Source: DASQPR01 sp035713725
GTDB lineage: Bacteria > Actinomycetota > Actinomycetes > Mycobacteriales > Micromonosporaceae
Direction: 5' to 3'
Assembly (NCBI GenBank): GCA_035713725.1
Contig: DASTMZ010000164.1
Coordinates: 1-23,669, forward strand
Length of the DNA: 23,669 nt
Every line of letters begins with the position of its first letter. Positions within the stretch are counted from its first letter, which is position 1. The translations under genes were made by a program, and so were the position numbers. Under the pieces are notes generated by a model, which worked only from the letters and a program-made list of their open reading frames with translations, made no database searches and had not been told where the DNA came from. Below, one piece after another: positions 13,388 to 21,487 of this stretch.

Positions 13388-16027
13388 TTGGCCAAGATTC
13401 GCGCCAGCGTGGAACGCGCCGCGGCGCTGCACCGCCAAGCCGTTGCGACCGCCGACGCCGCGGCCGAGGCGCTGAACCGCCTGACTCCGGACGTGCGGCC
13501 GGCCGAATTCGATGCGCGTCAGCGAGCAATCATCGCGTCGCTCGCGTCGCTCGCCGCCGATGTGGCGCCACGATGGCTCTCCGTGCCACTCGACGGAAAC
13601 GACGCCCTACCGCCGGTCGGCACCGAGGCGGGTTCGCAGGTACCTGTCCGGGTCGGACTCGCGACGCCGTTCCCGGGGGCGAGCTTTCCGGTTCTCGTAC
13701 CAGCGCTTGGTGTTGGGCACCTGGCGATCGACGCATCACCGCAGGATCCGCGCGCCGTCGCGTTGATGCGATCGGTGGTCCTGCGCCTTCTCAGCTCGAT
13801 GACGCCGGGCACGTTGCGGGTGCGGGCCATCGATCCGACCGGGACCGTGTTCGCGCCGTTCCGGTCGCTCTTCGATGGACGGATCATGCCGCCACCGGCC
13901 GCCGAGCTGGGCGGCATGCGCACGCTTATCGCCGAGGCGGAGCAGTGGGTACGAACGCCCGCACCGGCCGGTCGCCATTTGCTCTTCGCAGTCGCTGGGC
14001 TGCCGGCCCACGCCGAGCCCTCCGATGTGGCGCGGCTGACCGCGCTCGCGTCGGCCGACCCGTCGGCGCGGCTCACGATCGTGGCGACCGGGCTGACGGC
14101 CACGGAGGACGGATCCACATCGCTGCCGCGTGCCACGACCGTGACACTGCACGGCGCCAGCGCAACGGTCTGCGGGCCACCCGGTTCATACGCTCGCGAC
14201 GGAGTGCTGGGCGCACCGATCGAGATCGACGGCGACCCGGCCGAAGATGTGCTGAGTAGCGCGTGTCAGATGGTTGCCGAACAGGCCCGGGTCGTCGCCA
14301 CCCTGCGGATGACCGACCTGCTGCCGAGCGGGACGTGGCAGGAAAATTCCGCGGACGGATTGGCGACCACCGTCGGTCTCACCGGACACGCTCCACTTTC
14401 CCTGCGACTGGCCGATCTGACCCCGCACTGGCTGGTCGGCGGGCGCCGGGGAGCTGGCAAGACGGCATTGCTGGTCAACGTCCTCTACGGACTGGCCAAT
14501 CGCTATTCGCCCGACGAGTTGGAGCTATACCTTCTCGACCTCGCGGACCGCGGGTCGTTCCGCGAGTTCGCACCGACCGACGGCGACGAGTCGTGGATCC
14601 CGCACGCGCGGGTGGTCGGCATCGAGGCGGATCGGGCGTACGCACTGGCCGTGTTGCGCGAGCTGGACGACGAGATGGCGCGCCGGCTGACCCGGGCCGA
14701 GGAGGCCGGCGCGACGCGCTTCGCCGAACTGCGCGAGACCGTGGCCGTGCCCCGCATCGTCTGCGTCATCGACGCGTTCCACGTCCTGCTGAGCGGCGAG
14801 GACGACATTGCGCGGCAAGCGGTCGAGCTGCTGGAGTCGATCGCTCGTAGGGGCCGCACGTGCGGGGTCCACTTGATCCTCGCGACCCAGACGATGCGAG
14901 GCATGGAAGCGCTGTCCGCGAAGCGCGACTCCGTGTTCGGCCAGTTCCCGGTCCGCATCGCGTTGCCCGGCGGTTCCGACGTGCTCGACGTCCGCAACTC
15001 GTCGGCCGCCGCGTTGCGTCTGGGCACCGCGGTGGTCAACACCGCCGGTGGTCTCGGTGGCCCGAGCGGCGCGGCACGCGCGCACGAACGTCTCGTCGAC
15101 TTCCCCGATCCGCACGCCGAGCCGCGCACGTTGGCGACGTTGCGCCGACGGCTGTGGCTCGCCCGCCCGGCCGGCGCGGCGCCGCCGCACGTGTTCGAAG
15201 GCGGCGCGACGCATCGCCTGCCGTCCCGACTCCCGTCCACCAACCGAATCACCGCATACGTTGGCCGGGCCATGGACGTAGCGCTGTCGCTGGCCGGCTT
15301 CCCGCTCGACGCCACGCCCGGCCGGCACCTCGCGGTGATCGGGCCGAGCGAGACCGGTGCCGACATCCTGGATGCTGCCGCGCGGTCGCTCGCGACGCAG
15401 CGCGAGCCGGGGCTGGTGCGGTTCGTGCTCGCTCCGTTGAGCGTCACGACGGCCGGGATCGCCGAGGAGCTTGGCGCGGCGCTCGCGCGGGGCGGTCACA
15501 ACGTCGAGCTGGTCGACGCGACTGGCTTGCAGGCCGTCGTCGTCGACCCCGGAGCGACGCATACGTACGTGTTCGGCTTCGGCCTGGACGGCGCCGCCGA
15601 CCTACGCGCCGTGCTCGACGACGGTCCGGGGCGCGGCGTGCACGTGTTCGGGTGGTGGCGCGGGCTGCGGCGGTTCGGGGAGGACACCGGCGGCACGGCG
15701 GCGCGCGACAACGTCGCCGGCCTCGTGCTGCTGAACGTGCCGACCAGCGACGCCGCGCGGTTCCTCGGCGAGCCCGACCTCGATTGGCGGCATCGACCCA
15801 ACCGCGGCCTGTTCCACGATCGACACGAGGGCCGGACCGAGGAGATCGTTCCATTCGTACGCCGGTCGGACACTCTCGTCGCGACGGGCGAGCGACCGCT
15901 AGTGGGCACGGCTAGCGAGCGCCTCGGTGTGGCGGCCGAGCGTTCGGTGTTCGGCGCGCAACGCGCTCGGGTGCCGGGCACGGCCGCCGGCCCGATCGAC
16001 TCCGACGAGGCGGGTGTTGCGCGGTGA
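13388..16027 (+). CDS. FtsK/SpoIIIE-type (EccC-like) ATPase with altered Walker B
   Basis: 879 residues from TTG. Residues 5-60 are Ala/Arg-rich helices, likely a coiled coil, and there is no membrane segment. Residues 60-330 form a region of unknown type. The FtsK/SpoIIIE core is at about 335-590: HWLVGGRRGAGKTALLVNVL (Walker A 352-359, Lys358), LANRYSPDELELYLLDL, VGIEADRAYALAVLRELDDEM, IARRGRTCGVHLILATQTM and GQFPVRIALPGGSDVLD. Walker B reads RIVCVIDAFHVLL, with Ala463 where a Glu is expected. The usual DFK of this family is DLA (384-386). A second, degenerate nucleotide-binding-like domain starts at GRHLAVIGPSETGADIL (646-661). It overlaps the next gene by GTGA. The family resembles soluble EccCb/EssC-type motors or actinobacterial FtsK-like proteins; the substrate is unknown. 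Confidence 0.85.
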   Translation: MAKIRASVERAAALHRQAVATADAAAEALNRLTPDVRPAEFDARQRAIIASLASLAADVAPRWLSVPLDGNDALPPVGTEAGSQVPVRVGLATPFPGASFPVLVPALGVGHLAIDASPQDPRAVALMRSVVLRLLSSMTPGTLRVRAIDPTGTVFAPFRSLFDGRIMPPPAAELGGMRTLIAEAEQWVRTPAPAGRHLLFAVAGLPAHAEPSDVARLTALASADPSARLTIVATGLTATEDGSTSLPRATTVTLHGASATVCGPPGSYARDGVLGAPIEIDGDPAEDVLSSACQMVAEQARVVATLRMTDLLPSGTWQENSADGLATTVGLTGHAPLSLRLADLTPHWLVGGRRGAGKTALLVNVLYGLANRYSPDELELYLLDLADRGSFREFAPTDGDESWIPHARVVGIEADRAYALAVLRELDDEMARRLTRAEEAGATRFAELRETVAVPRIVCVIDAFHVLLSGEDDIARQAVELLESIARRGRTCGVHLILATQTMRGMEALSAKRDSVFGQFPVRIALPGGSDVLDVRNSSAAALRLGTAVVNTAGGLGGPSGAARAHERLVDFPDPHAEPRTLATLRRRLWLARPAGAAPPHVFEGGATHRLPSRLPSTNRITAYVGRAMDVALSLAGFPLDATPGRHLAVIGPSETGADILDAAARSLATQREPGLVRFVLAPLSVTTAGIAEELGAALARGGHNVELVDATGLQAVVVDPGATHTYVFGFGLDGAADLRAVLDDGPGRGVHVFGWWRGLRRFGEDTGGTAARDNVAGLVLLNVPTSDAARFLGEPDLDWRHRPNRGLFHDRHEGRTEEIVPFVRRSDTLVATGERPLVGTASERLGVAAERSVFGAQRARVPGTAAGPIDSDEAGVAR

Positions 16028-16737
16028 GCGTGTGGGACGAGTATCTCGCTGCCGCCGAGGACCTCGACGACGTACGTCGTGAGTCGGACGCTACGGTCGC
16101 GGCGCAGCGTGCGGCGGCCGAGGACGCCGCGACGACGCTCACCGGCGTACGGCAACGCATCGCACTGCAGCGGTCCCGCCTCGCCGAGGTGGCCAGCGGA
16201 GTAACGCGCAACGCCCCAACTGTGGAGCCGCTGCCGGCCGAGCGCGCCGAGGCAGTCGCCGCTTTCGCCCCGCACGGGGCGCTCGAAGCGCTCGGGGCGG
16301 CGACGGGACCCGATATCGACGCGGCACTGCGAACGTCCTGGGCCACGCTCGATGCCGCGGATGCGACGCTGACGGCCGCGACATCCGTGCCACGCCGAGC
16401 CGGGCCGCTCGCCGACCGCCCGCCGGGCGTACGAGCGATCGTCGTCTACGGCTGGTTCGCACTGCTGTCGCTCGTCGCACTCATCGAGATCAACTCGATT
16501 GCGAACGGCGCGAGCTTCGTGATTCTGGCCTGCGCGGTCGCCGTACCGGTGGCCGGCTGGCTGCTCGGCTGGCTCTGCCTCCGGCTGCTGTCTGACAACA
16601 TCACGGCCGGCGCGCCGGGCGTTGTCGCCAGTGGGCCGGGCGCCACCTCTGGCGCGCGCCGGCCGTCCGGCGCGCTGCTCGGTGCGCTGCTGTGCGCCGT
16701 ACCCGCGATCGTCGGAGTCGTTCTCGCCACCGTGTGA
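16024..16737 (+). CDS. Coiled-coil membrane protein of the FtsK/WXG block
   Basis: 237 residues from a GTG overlapping the stop of the FtsK-like gene by four bases. Residues 1-60 are a charged Ala-rich helix (WDEYLAAAEDLDDVRRESDA onward), likely a coiled coil, and 70-130 is a second helical region. Three hydrophobic segments follow at about 137-156, 162-190 and 215-236; the last ends at the C-terminus. A Gly/Ala/Ser linker separates the second and third. No enzymatic motif is seen. The tight coupling suggests it is the membrane partner of the soluble ATPase, comparable in role to the membrane-spanning half of split EccC proteins. That is inference from topology and context. Confidence 0.78.
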   Translation: MSVWDEYLAAAEDLDDVRRESDATVAAQRAAAEDAATTLTGVRQRIALQRSRLAEVASGVTRNAPTVEPLPAERAEAVAAFAPHGALEALGAATGPDIDAALRTSWATLDAADATLTAATSVPRRAGPLADRPPGVRAIVVYGWFALLSLVALIEINSIANGASFVILACAVAVPVAGWLLGWLCLRLLSDNITAGAPGVVASGPGATSGARRPSGALLGALLCAVPAIVGVVLATV

Positions 16738-16901
16738 CGGTCGGCGCGGTCGGCTTCGACCCGGCCGACCCTGGAGCGTCCGCCGAGGGTGCTTGTGGAC
16801 GGTGCGCTGCAGATTTGCCGGAAGTTTTCCACATCGCACCACATTGGATTGTCGCCGCGACGGCTCGCCACGTTCCATGGATCGGGCACACCACTGCGAG
16901 C

Positions 16902-16906
16902 GGAGG
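16902..16906 (+). promoter_or_regulatory. Ribosome binding site setting the WXG100-type gene start
   Basis: GGAGG with 5-base spacing to GTG 16912. It excludes the in-frame ATG at 16789, which would add 41 residues without family character. Confidence 0.7.
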
Positions 16907-16911
16907 CGACC

Positions 16912-18078
16912 GTGACGTTCCAGGTGAACATTCCCGCGGTGCGGGGCCTGCCCCTATTCCTCGACCGGCGCGACGGTGATCTCCGCGCGGCGCTGAGCTA
17001 TCTACACACCTATGCGGTGATTCAGGACAACTCTGTGCTCTACCACCGGATGTATGAGCGCCATCGAACAAACCTCGCGACGATCTCGAGGTTTCTCAGC
17101 GGTGCCGCCAGTTACGTGTCGACCGACGCCCTACGAGTCCGCGCCGCAGCGGATGCGTACGCTGCCGCCGACGGCGACGCCCGCCACCGAAACCTCGCGG
17201 CACTGGATGCCGCATTGTCGGACTTTCCGACCGACCAGGCCGATCCTGCGCCGGGCTACGAGACGAAGACGGCGTCCGTGACCGCCGCGTTGTTTGCCGA
17301 TTCGACCACGCCGTCGCGTGCGCTGCGGCCGGTGGCGGACCGGTCCGGCGAACTACCGAGCCGGCCAAGTTGGTCCGATCTGCTCGGCGTGGCGAGCACG
17401 ATTCGTGACGCGATCTGGTTTGCCACCCGGTTGGCCGCCGCGGTCGGTCTCATCGACCGGCCGTTCGACCCACTGCAACTGTTCCTCATGCCGTTTGTCG
17501 GCGACTGGCCCGGCCTGCTGCAGTCCGCCGACGCGTTCGGCAACGTGGCACGCATGCTGGCCGAGGAGTCGACGTCGATCGGTGTGGCACATCGTCGCGT
17601 TCCGACGGTGTGGACCGGGCACGCCTCGGACGCGTGCCAGTGCAGCCTCGATCTCCTCGCCGAGGCGTTGATGGCGGCGTCCGCCGAGATCGGTGCGTTG
17701 GCGACCGCATATCACGAGGCCGGTGTATTGCTGCACGCGGCGATGACGGCGGCGGCCGCCACGTTCCGATCGGTTGTGGACACCGTGTCGAGCATCGACG
17801 AAGACACGTTCAGCGGCGGTCTGCTGATCGTCGAGACGGCGCCGAACCTGCTGATCGACTACGCGCGCCAAGTCACGTCGTTCATCGACCTCGCGCATGA
17901 CGTGAGCCGCGCCGTGGATGCCGGCTTCCCACCCGGTGACCCGCTGGCCGCTCTGCTCGCCGCCGGCGAGCCGCTGGTCATGCCGGACATGGTCGGGCTC
18001 GCCGGGCAAGCCGAAGTGCCGCTTCTCGCGGCGCCGACGACACCAGCGGCGCCGTTCGGGACGCGGCGTGCGGCGTGA
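16912..18078 (+). CDS. WXG100/EspC-type two-domain protein, likely type VII secretion-like substrate
   Basis: 388 residues from GTG with GGAGG upstream. The N-terminal 22-90 segment is a helical hairpin (ALSYLHTYAVIQDNSVLYHR, LATISRFLSGAASYV) ending in Tyr83-Ala-Ala-Ala-Asp87, a YxxxD motif right after the second helix as in type VII substrates. A linker leads to a second helical unit at about 205-295 with Trp234-Thr-Gly236 at the turn between helices (AEESTSIG...VWTGHASDACQCSLDLLAEAL), the WxG feature of WXG100 proteins. Residues 300-388 are moderately hydrophobic, then Pro/Ala-rich, without a recognisable toxin domain. It has no Sec signal. It lies 174 bases after the coiled-coil membrane protein gene and converges with folE. 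The type VII link rests on motifs and context. Confidence 0.75.
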   Translation: MTFQVNIPAVRGLPLFLDRRDGDLRAALSYLHTYAVIQDNSVLYHRMYERHRTNLATISRFLSGAASYVSTDALRVRAAADAYAAADGDARHRNLAALDAALSDFPTDQADPAPGYETKTASVTAALFADSTTPSRALRPVADRSGELPSRPSWSDLLGVASTIRDAIWFATRLAAAVGLIDRPFDPLQLFLMPFVGDWPGLLQSADAFGNVARMLAEESTSIGVAHRRVPTVWTGHASDACQCSLDLLAEALMAASAEIGALATAYHEAGVLLHAAMTAAAATFRSVVDTVSSIDEDTFSGGLLIVETAPNLLIDYARQVTSFIDLAHDVSRAVDAGFPPGDPLAALLAAGEPLVMPDMVGLAGQAEVPLLAAPTTPAAPFGTRRAA

Positions 18079-18122
18079 TCGAGCGGCGTCCGAAGGCGGA
18101 CCGGTCAGTCGCGGCGTGCTGG

Positions 18123-19118
18123 TCAGCCGCGCATGATGAGGCTCATTGCCTCGGCGCGCGATTTCGGATCGCCCTGCAACAGGCCGCGGACCGCGGACGT
18201 CACGGTCCGCGCACCGGTCTTCTGGATTCCGCGCATCGCCATGCAGAGGTGCTCACAGTCGAGCACCACAATGACCCCGCGCGCGTCGAGCGACTTGAGC
18301 AGCAGGTCGGCGACCTGAGACGTCAAGCGCTCCTGCACCTGAGGCCGCCGGCTGAAGACCTCGACGAGCCGGGCGAGCTTCGACAGCCCGGTGATCCGAC
18401 CATTCGCACCCGGGATATACCCGATGTGCGCCACGCCGTGGAACGGCAGCAGGTGATGCTCGCAAAGGGAGAACACTTCGATGTCGCGCACCAGGACGAA
18501 CTCCTCGTGACACGACTCGAACGTCGTCGTGAGGACATCGGCCGGGTCGACCCGAAGGCCCGCGAACAACTCGGCGTAGGCCCGCGCGACCCGCGCAGGC
18601 GTGCGCTGAAGCCCGTCGCGGTCGGGATCCTCGCCGAGCGCGATGAGGATCTCCCGCACCGCCCGTTCGATGCGTTCGAGGTCGACGGCGTCGGCGACCG
18701 GCCGACCCGTCAGCTCGCCGTTCACCAGCCGCGCCGCCAGCTGGTCGAGCTGCTCGTCATGAGCGATCGTCCGTTCGCCCGGCGGGATCGGCTCGACGTC
18801 ACCGACCGGGATCGGCTCAAGTTCGGTGCCGTCCGCGAGGGATGTGCCGCCCCCGGTTCCGCTGCCCCGGCTGCCGTCGCTGCCCCGATTTCCGCCGTCC
18901 CCGCCGCCCCGGCTCCCGTCGCTGCCGAGCAATGTCGCGTCGCCAGTCGCAAGCGAGCGGTTGTCGCCGCCCCCGTTGGCCAGCGGCACGTTTCCCCGCG
19001 CGTCGTCGCTGACCGGCATCGGGGCGCCGATGCGCGTAATGCGAGCGAAAGGCGGCGGTGCCGACCGGTCATCACCGGGGCCGCCGCCGCCATCGTCGCT
19101 CACCCTAACGTCCACCAT
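18123..19118 (-). CDS. folE: GTP cyclohydrolase I with long low-complexity N-terminal extension
   Basis: 331 residues from ATG 19116-19118. The enzyme converts GTP to dihydroneopterin triphosphate, the first step of folate synthesis. The catalytic core occupies about 145-331: ILIALGEDPDRDGLQRTPAR, the zinc site SLCEHHLLPFHG (Cys219, His222), GYIPGANGRITGLSKLARLV, RPQVQERLTSQVAD and DCEHLCMAMRG (third zinc ligand Cys292). Residues 1-125 are an unusual extension rich in Gly, Asp, Ser and Arg, ending in an EPIPVGDVEPIPPGE stretch; ordinary FolE is about 190-225 residues. The start overlaps the ftsH stop by 14 bases. A GTG at 19103 is an alternative start. It is separated from folP-folB-folK by the + strand block. 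Confidence 0.93.
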   Translation of the reverse strand: MVDVRVSDDGGGGPGDDRSAPPPFARITRIGAPMPVSDDARGNVPLANGGGDNRSLATGDATLLGSDGSRGGGDGGNRGSDGSRGSGTGGGTSLADGTELEPIPVGDVEPIPPGERTIAHDEQLDQLAARLVNGELTGRPVADAVDLERIERAVREILIALGEDPDRDGLQRTPARVARAYAELFAGLRVDPADVLTTTFESCHEEFVLVRDIEVFSLCEHHLLPFHGVAHIGYIPGANGRITGLSKLARLVEVFSRRPQVQERLTSQVADLLLKSLDARGVIVVLDCEHLCMAMRGIQKTGARTVTSAVRGLLQGDPKSRAEAMSLIMRG

Positions 19119-21129
19119 CTTCGAAGTTGGTGGTGCCGAGCACGGCCTGCGCGCCGTCTTCCTGGGCGCGGGTCTTGAGCGCCTCGATCTCCGCTGGGGT
19201 CAAGACCGGCGGCTGGTCGGACGCCTTGCGCTTGCCGAACGTGTGGAACGGCGCGATCGGTGGCCGCTTGATGACGCGGGCGCAGATCCGGGCCATGTCC
19301 GCCTGCGTGATGGTCTCTTTCTCCATCAGCTCGAGGACGAGGTTGTCCAACACGTCGCGGTATTCGACGAGGATCTCCCATGCCTCGTCGTGGGCCAGCT
19401 CGATCAGGCTGCGCACCTCGGAGTCGATTTCGGCCGACACCGACTCGGAGTAGTCGCGCTGGTGGCCCATCGTACGGCCGAGGAACGGCTCGCCGTCGTT
19501 CTGGCCGTACTTCACCGCACCGAGCTTCGCGCTCATGCCGTACTCGGTGATCATCGCGCGCGCGATCGCGGTTGCCTTCTCGATGTCGTTGCCGGCACCG
19601 GTGGTTGGCTCGTGGTAGACGAGCTCCTCCGCGGCACGGCCACCGAGCGCGTACGCCAGCGTGTCGATCAGCTCCGCACGTGTCTGCGTGTACTTGTCCT
19701 CGGTCGGCAGCACCAGCGTGTGACCGAGCGACCGGGCGCGGGACAGGATCGTCACCTTGTGCACCGGCGCGGAGTGTGGCAACGCGTACGCCACCAGGGC
19801 GTGCCCACCCTCGTGATACGCGGTGATCTTCTTCTCGCGATCGCTCATCACTCGCGTTCGGCGAGCCGGTCCGGCGACCACGCGGTCGATCGACTCCTCG
19901 AGGAACTCGTTGGTGATAGCCCGTCGCTCGCTGCGCGCGGTCAGCAGCGCCGCCTCGTTGATCACATTGGCCAGGTCGGCACCGGTGAAGCCCGGCGTCC
20001 GGCGGGCCACCGAGTCGAGGTCGACGTCCGGCTGGAACGGCTTGCCCTTCGCGTGTACGCGAAGGATCGACTTGCGGCCCTCCATATCCGGTGTGTCGAC
20101 GGCGATCTGCCGGTCGAAGCGACCCGGACGCAACAACGCCGGGTCGAGGATGTCCGGCCGGTTCGTCGCGGCGATCAGGATCACGCCGCCCTTGGTGTCG
20201 AAGCCGTCCATCTCGACGAGCAGCTGGTTCAAGGTCTGCTCGCGCTCGTCGTGACCGCCGCCGAGGCCAGCACCGCGATGGCGGCCGACCGCGTCGATCT
20301 CGTCGACGAAGACGATCGCCGGCGCGTTCTCCTTTGCCTGTTGGAACAGGTCACGCACGCGAGACGCGCCAACGCCGACGAACATCTCCACGAAGTCCGA
20401 ACCGGAGATCGTGTAGAACGGGACGCCGGCCTCGCCGGCGACGGCTCGCGCCAGCAGCGTCTTGCCGGTGCCGGGCGGACCGAACAGCAGCACGCCCTTC
20501 GGGATCTTCGCGCCGAGCGCTTGATATTTCGCCGGGTTCTGGAGGAAGTCCTTGATTTCCTGAAGCTCCTCGACGGCCTCGTCCGCGCCGGCGACGTCCG
20601 CGAACGTCGTCTTCGGCGTGTCCTTGGAGATCAGCTTCGCCTTCGACTTGCCGAAGTTGAGCACGCGCGAGCCGCCGCCCTGCGCCTGGGACATGAAGAA
20701 CAGCAACAGGATGACGACGGCGGCGATCGGCAGGAAGTTGAACAGCAGCGTCAGCAGCACGCTGTCCTTGCTGACCTTGGTGTCCACGGTCGCGCCGGAG
20801 TCCATCTTGCCGCTCTGCTGCGCGCTCGTGAGCTGGTTGTAAACGCTGTCGATCGAGGTGGCCGGGAACTGCGCCTGGATCTTGTTCGATTGCGTACCGT
20901 CGGCGAGCTTCACCTTGTTGGCCAGATCGAGCGTGACAGTCTGTTCCTTGTCCTCGATCGTGGCCTTCTTGATGTTGCCGGGGTCGTTGTTGATCACCGT
21001 CAGCACATCGGAGGTGGTGCCCTGGGTATAGCTTGGCGCGCCGGAGAGCCCCCAGCTCACCAGCACCACAATGCCGACCGCGACGACGACCCAGAGCAGT
21101 GGCCGGCGAAAGAAACGACTACGTTCCAT
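19105..21129 (-). CDS. ftsH: ATP-dependent zinc metalloprotease FtsH
   Basis: 674 residues from ATG 21127-21129. It is a membrane AAA+ protease that extracts and degrades membrane and soluble proteins. Membrane segments lie at about 11-28 and 124-146, flanking an extracytoplasmic domain. AAA motifs: Walker A GPPGTGKT (217-224), Walker B AIVFVDEIDA (271-280), second region of homology ATNRPDILDPALLRPGRFDR (321-340). The zinc site is HEGGH (439-443), with a further acidic ligand in the GNDIEKATAIARAMITEYGM block. HEGGH rather than HEAGH is, as I recall, normal in actinobacteria. The C-terminus is short after the KRPPIAPFHTFGK region. There is no ribosome site within 20 bases of the ATG; the nearest GGAGGAG lies about 32 bases upstream. 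Translation may start from a short-leader or structured mRNA. Confidence 0.96.
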   Translation of the reverse strand: MERSRFFRRPLLWVVVAVGIVVLVSWGLSGAPSYTQGTTSDVLTVINNDPGNIKKATIEDKEQTVTLDLANKVKLADGTQSNKIQAQFPATSIDSVYNQLTSAQQSGKMDSGATVDTKVSKDSVLLTLLFNFLPIAAVVILLLFFMSQAQGGGSRVLNFGKSKAKLISKDTPKTTFADVAGADEAVEELQEIKDFLQNPAKYQALGAKIPKGVLLFGPPGTGKTLLARAVAGEAGVPFYTISGSDFVEMFVGVGASRVRDLFQQAKENAPAIVFVDEIDAVGRHRGAGLGGGHDEREQTLNQLLVEMDGFDTKGGVILIAATNRPDILDPALLRPGRFDRQIAVDTPDMEGRKSILRVHAKGKPFQPDVDLDSVARRTPGFTGADLANVINEAALLTARSERRAITNEFLEESIDRVVAGPARRTRVMSDREKKITAYHEGGHALVAYALPHSAPVHKVTILSRARSLGHTLVLPTEDKYTQTRAELIDTLAYALGGRAAEELVYHEPTTGAGNDIEKATAIARAMITEYGMSAKLGAVKYGQNDGEPFLGRTMGHQRDYSESVSAEIDSEVRSLIELAHDEAWEILVEYRDVLDNLVLELMEKETITQADMARICARVIKRPPIAPFHTFGKRKASDQPPVLTPAEIEALKTRAQEDGAQAVLGTTNFEDGGR

Positions 21130-21487
21130 GCGTGTTAGTGGAGCGCCGAAACGCCCAGCTCCTCCAGATCCGTGAGTCCTGGTCTGCCGGTCTCAACGAC
21201 GAGGGCCTCTCACACCGCGGATCCGCGCCGGCGGCCGCCGGTTGGTATGCCGCAGCACGAGGGAAGCCTCGGCTATTCGAAGGTACACCGTGCCTGTGCG
21301 TATCGTGGTCAGGCATTGCCCCCTCCAGGTACGAAACGGGCACATCGCACGTACGCTGGCGGCGGAATGCAGGAGGTTGTCAAGACCCTTGACTATCGGC
21401 CGATAACCACGCCCACGGGTACGCGCGGTAGCCGGCACGCGTTCAATCGGTGACCGCGGACAGCGTGCCCGGGCCGGGTGCCGCCAC
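21130..21487. other. 358-base intergenic region between hpt and ftsH
   Basis: No convincing gene. A 93-codon open frame on the + strand (21172-21453) has no family character and no good upstream site, though its last 28 codons from ATG 21367 could be a tiny peptide. The region holds two abutting palindromes (21379-21405) and must contain any ftsH promoter. A TTGACA hexamer on the - strand at 21378-21383 has no -10 element at usual spacing. No clear hpt terminator is seen. Confidence 0.5.
21379..21405. promoter_or_regulatory. Two abutting palindromes, candidate operator upstream of ftsH
   Basis: GTCAAG-acc-CTTGAC (21379-21393) is a perfect interrupted inverted repeat. It is followed without a gap by the perfect 12-bp palindrome TATCGGCCGATA (21394-21405). 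They lie about 250 bases upstream of ftsH and 83 bases beyond the hpt stop. The arrangement suits a pair of dimeric regulator sites. It does not match the HAIR element of HspR in half-site order. Regulator unknown. Confidence 0.4.

Noticed and set aside
14503..16878. - strand frames of 314-460 codons
   Set aside because: Antisense of the FtsK-like and coiled-coil genes; Arg/Ser/Ala-rich noise.
18826..21138. 770-codon open frame on the + strand
   Set aside because: Exact antisense of ftsH and folE; composition is Arg/Asp-rich codon shadow with no family motif.
21379..21393. HspR HAIR element before ftsH
   Set aside because: Half-sites are in the opposite order and spacing is 3 rather than 7 bases.
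21361..21453. Possible 28-codon peptide from ATG 21367
   Set aside because: It starts inside a noise frame, has no upstream ribosome site, and overlaps the palindromes that better explain the sequence.
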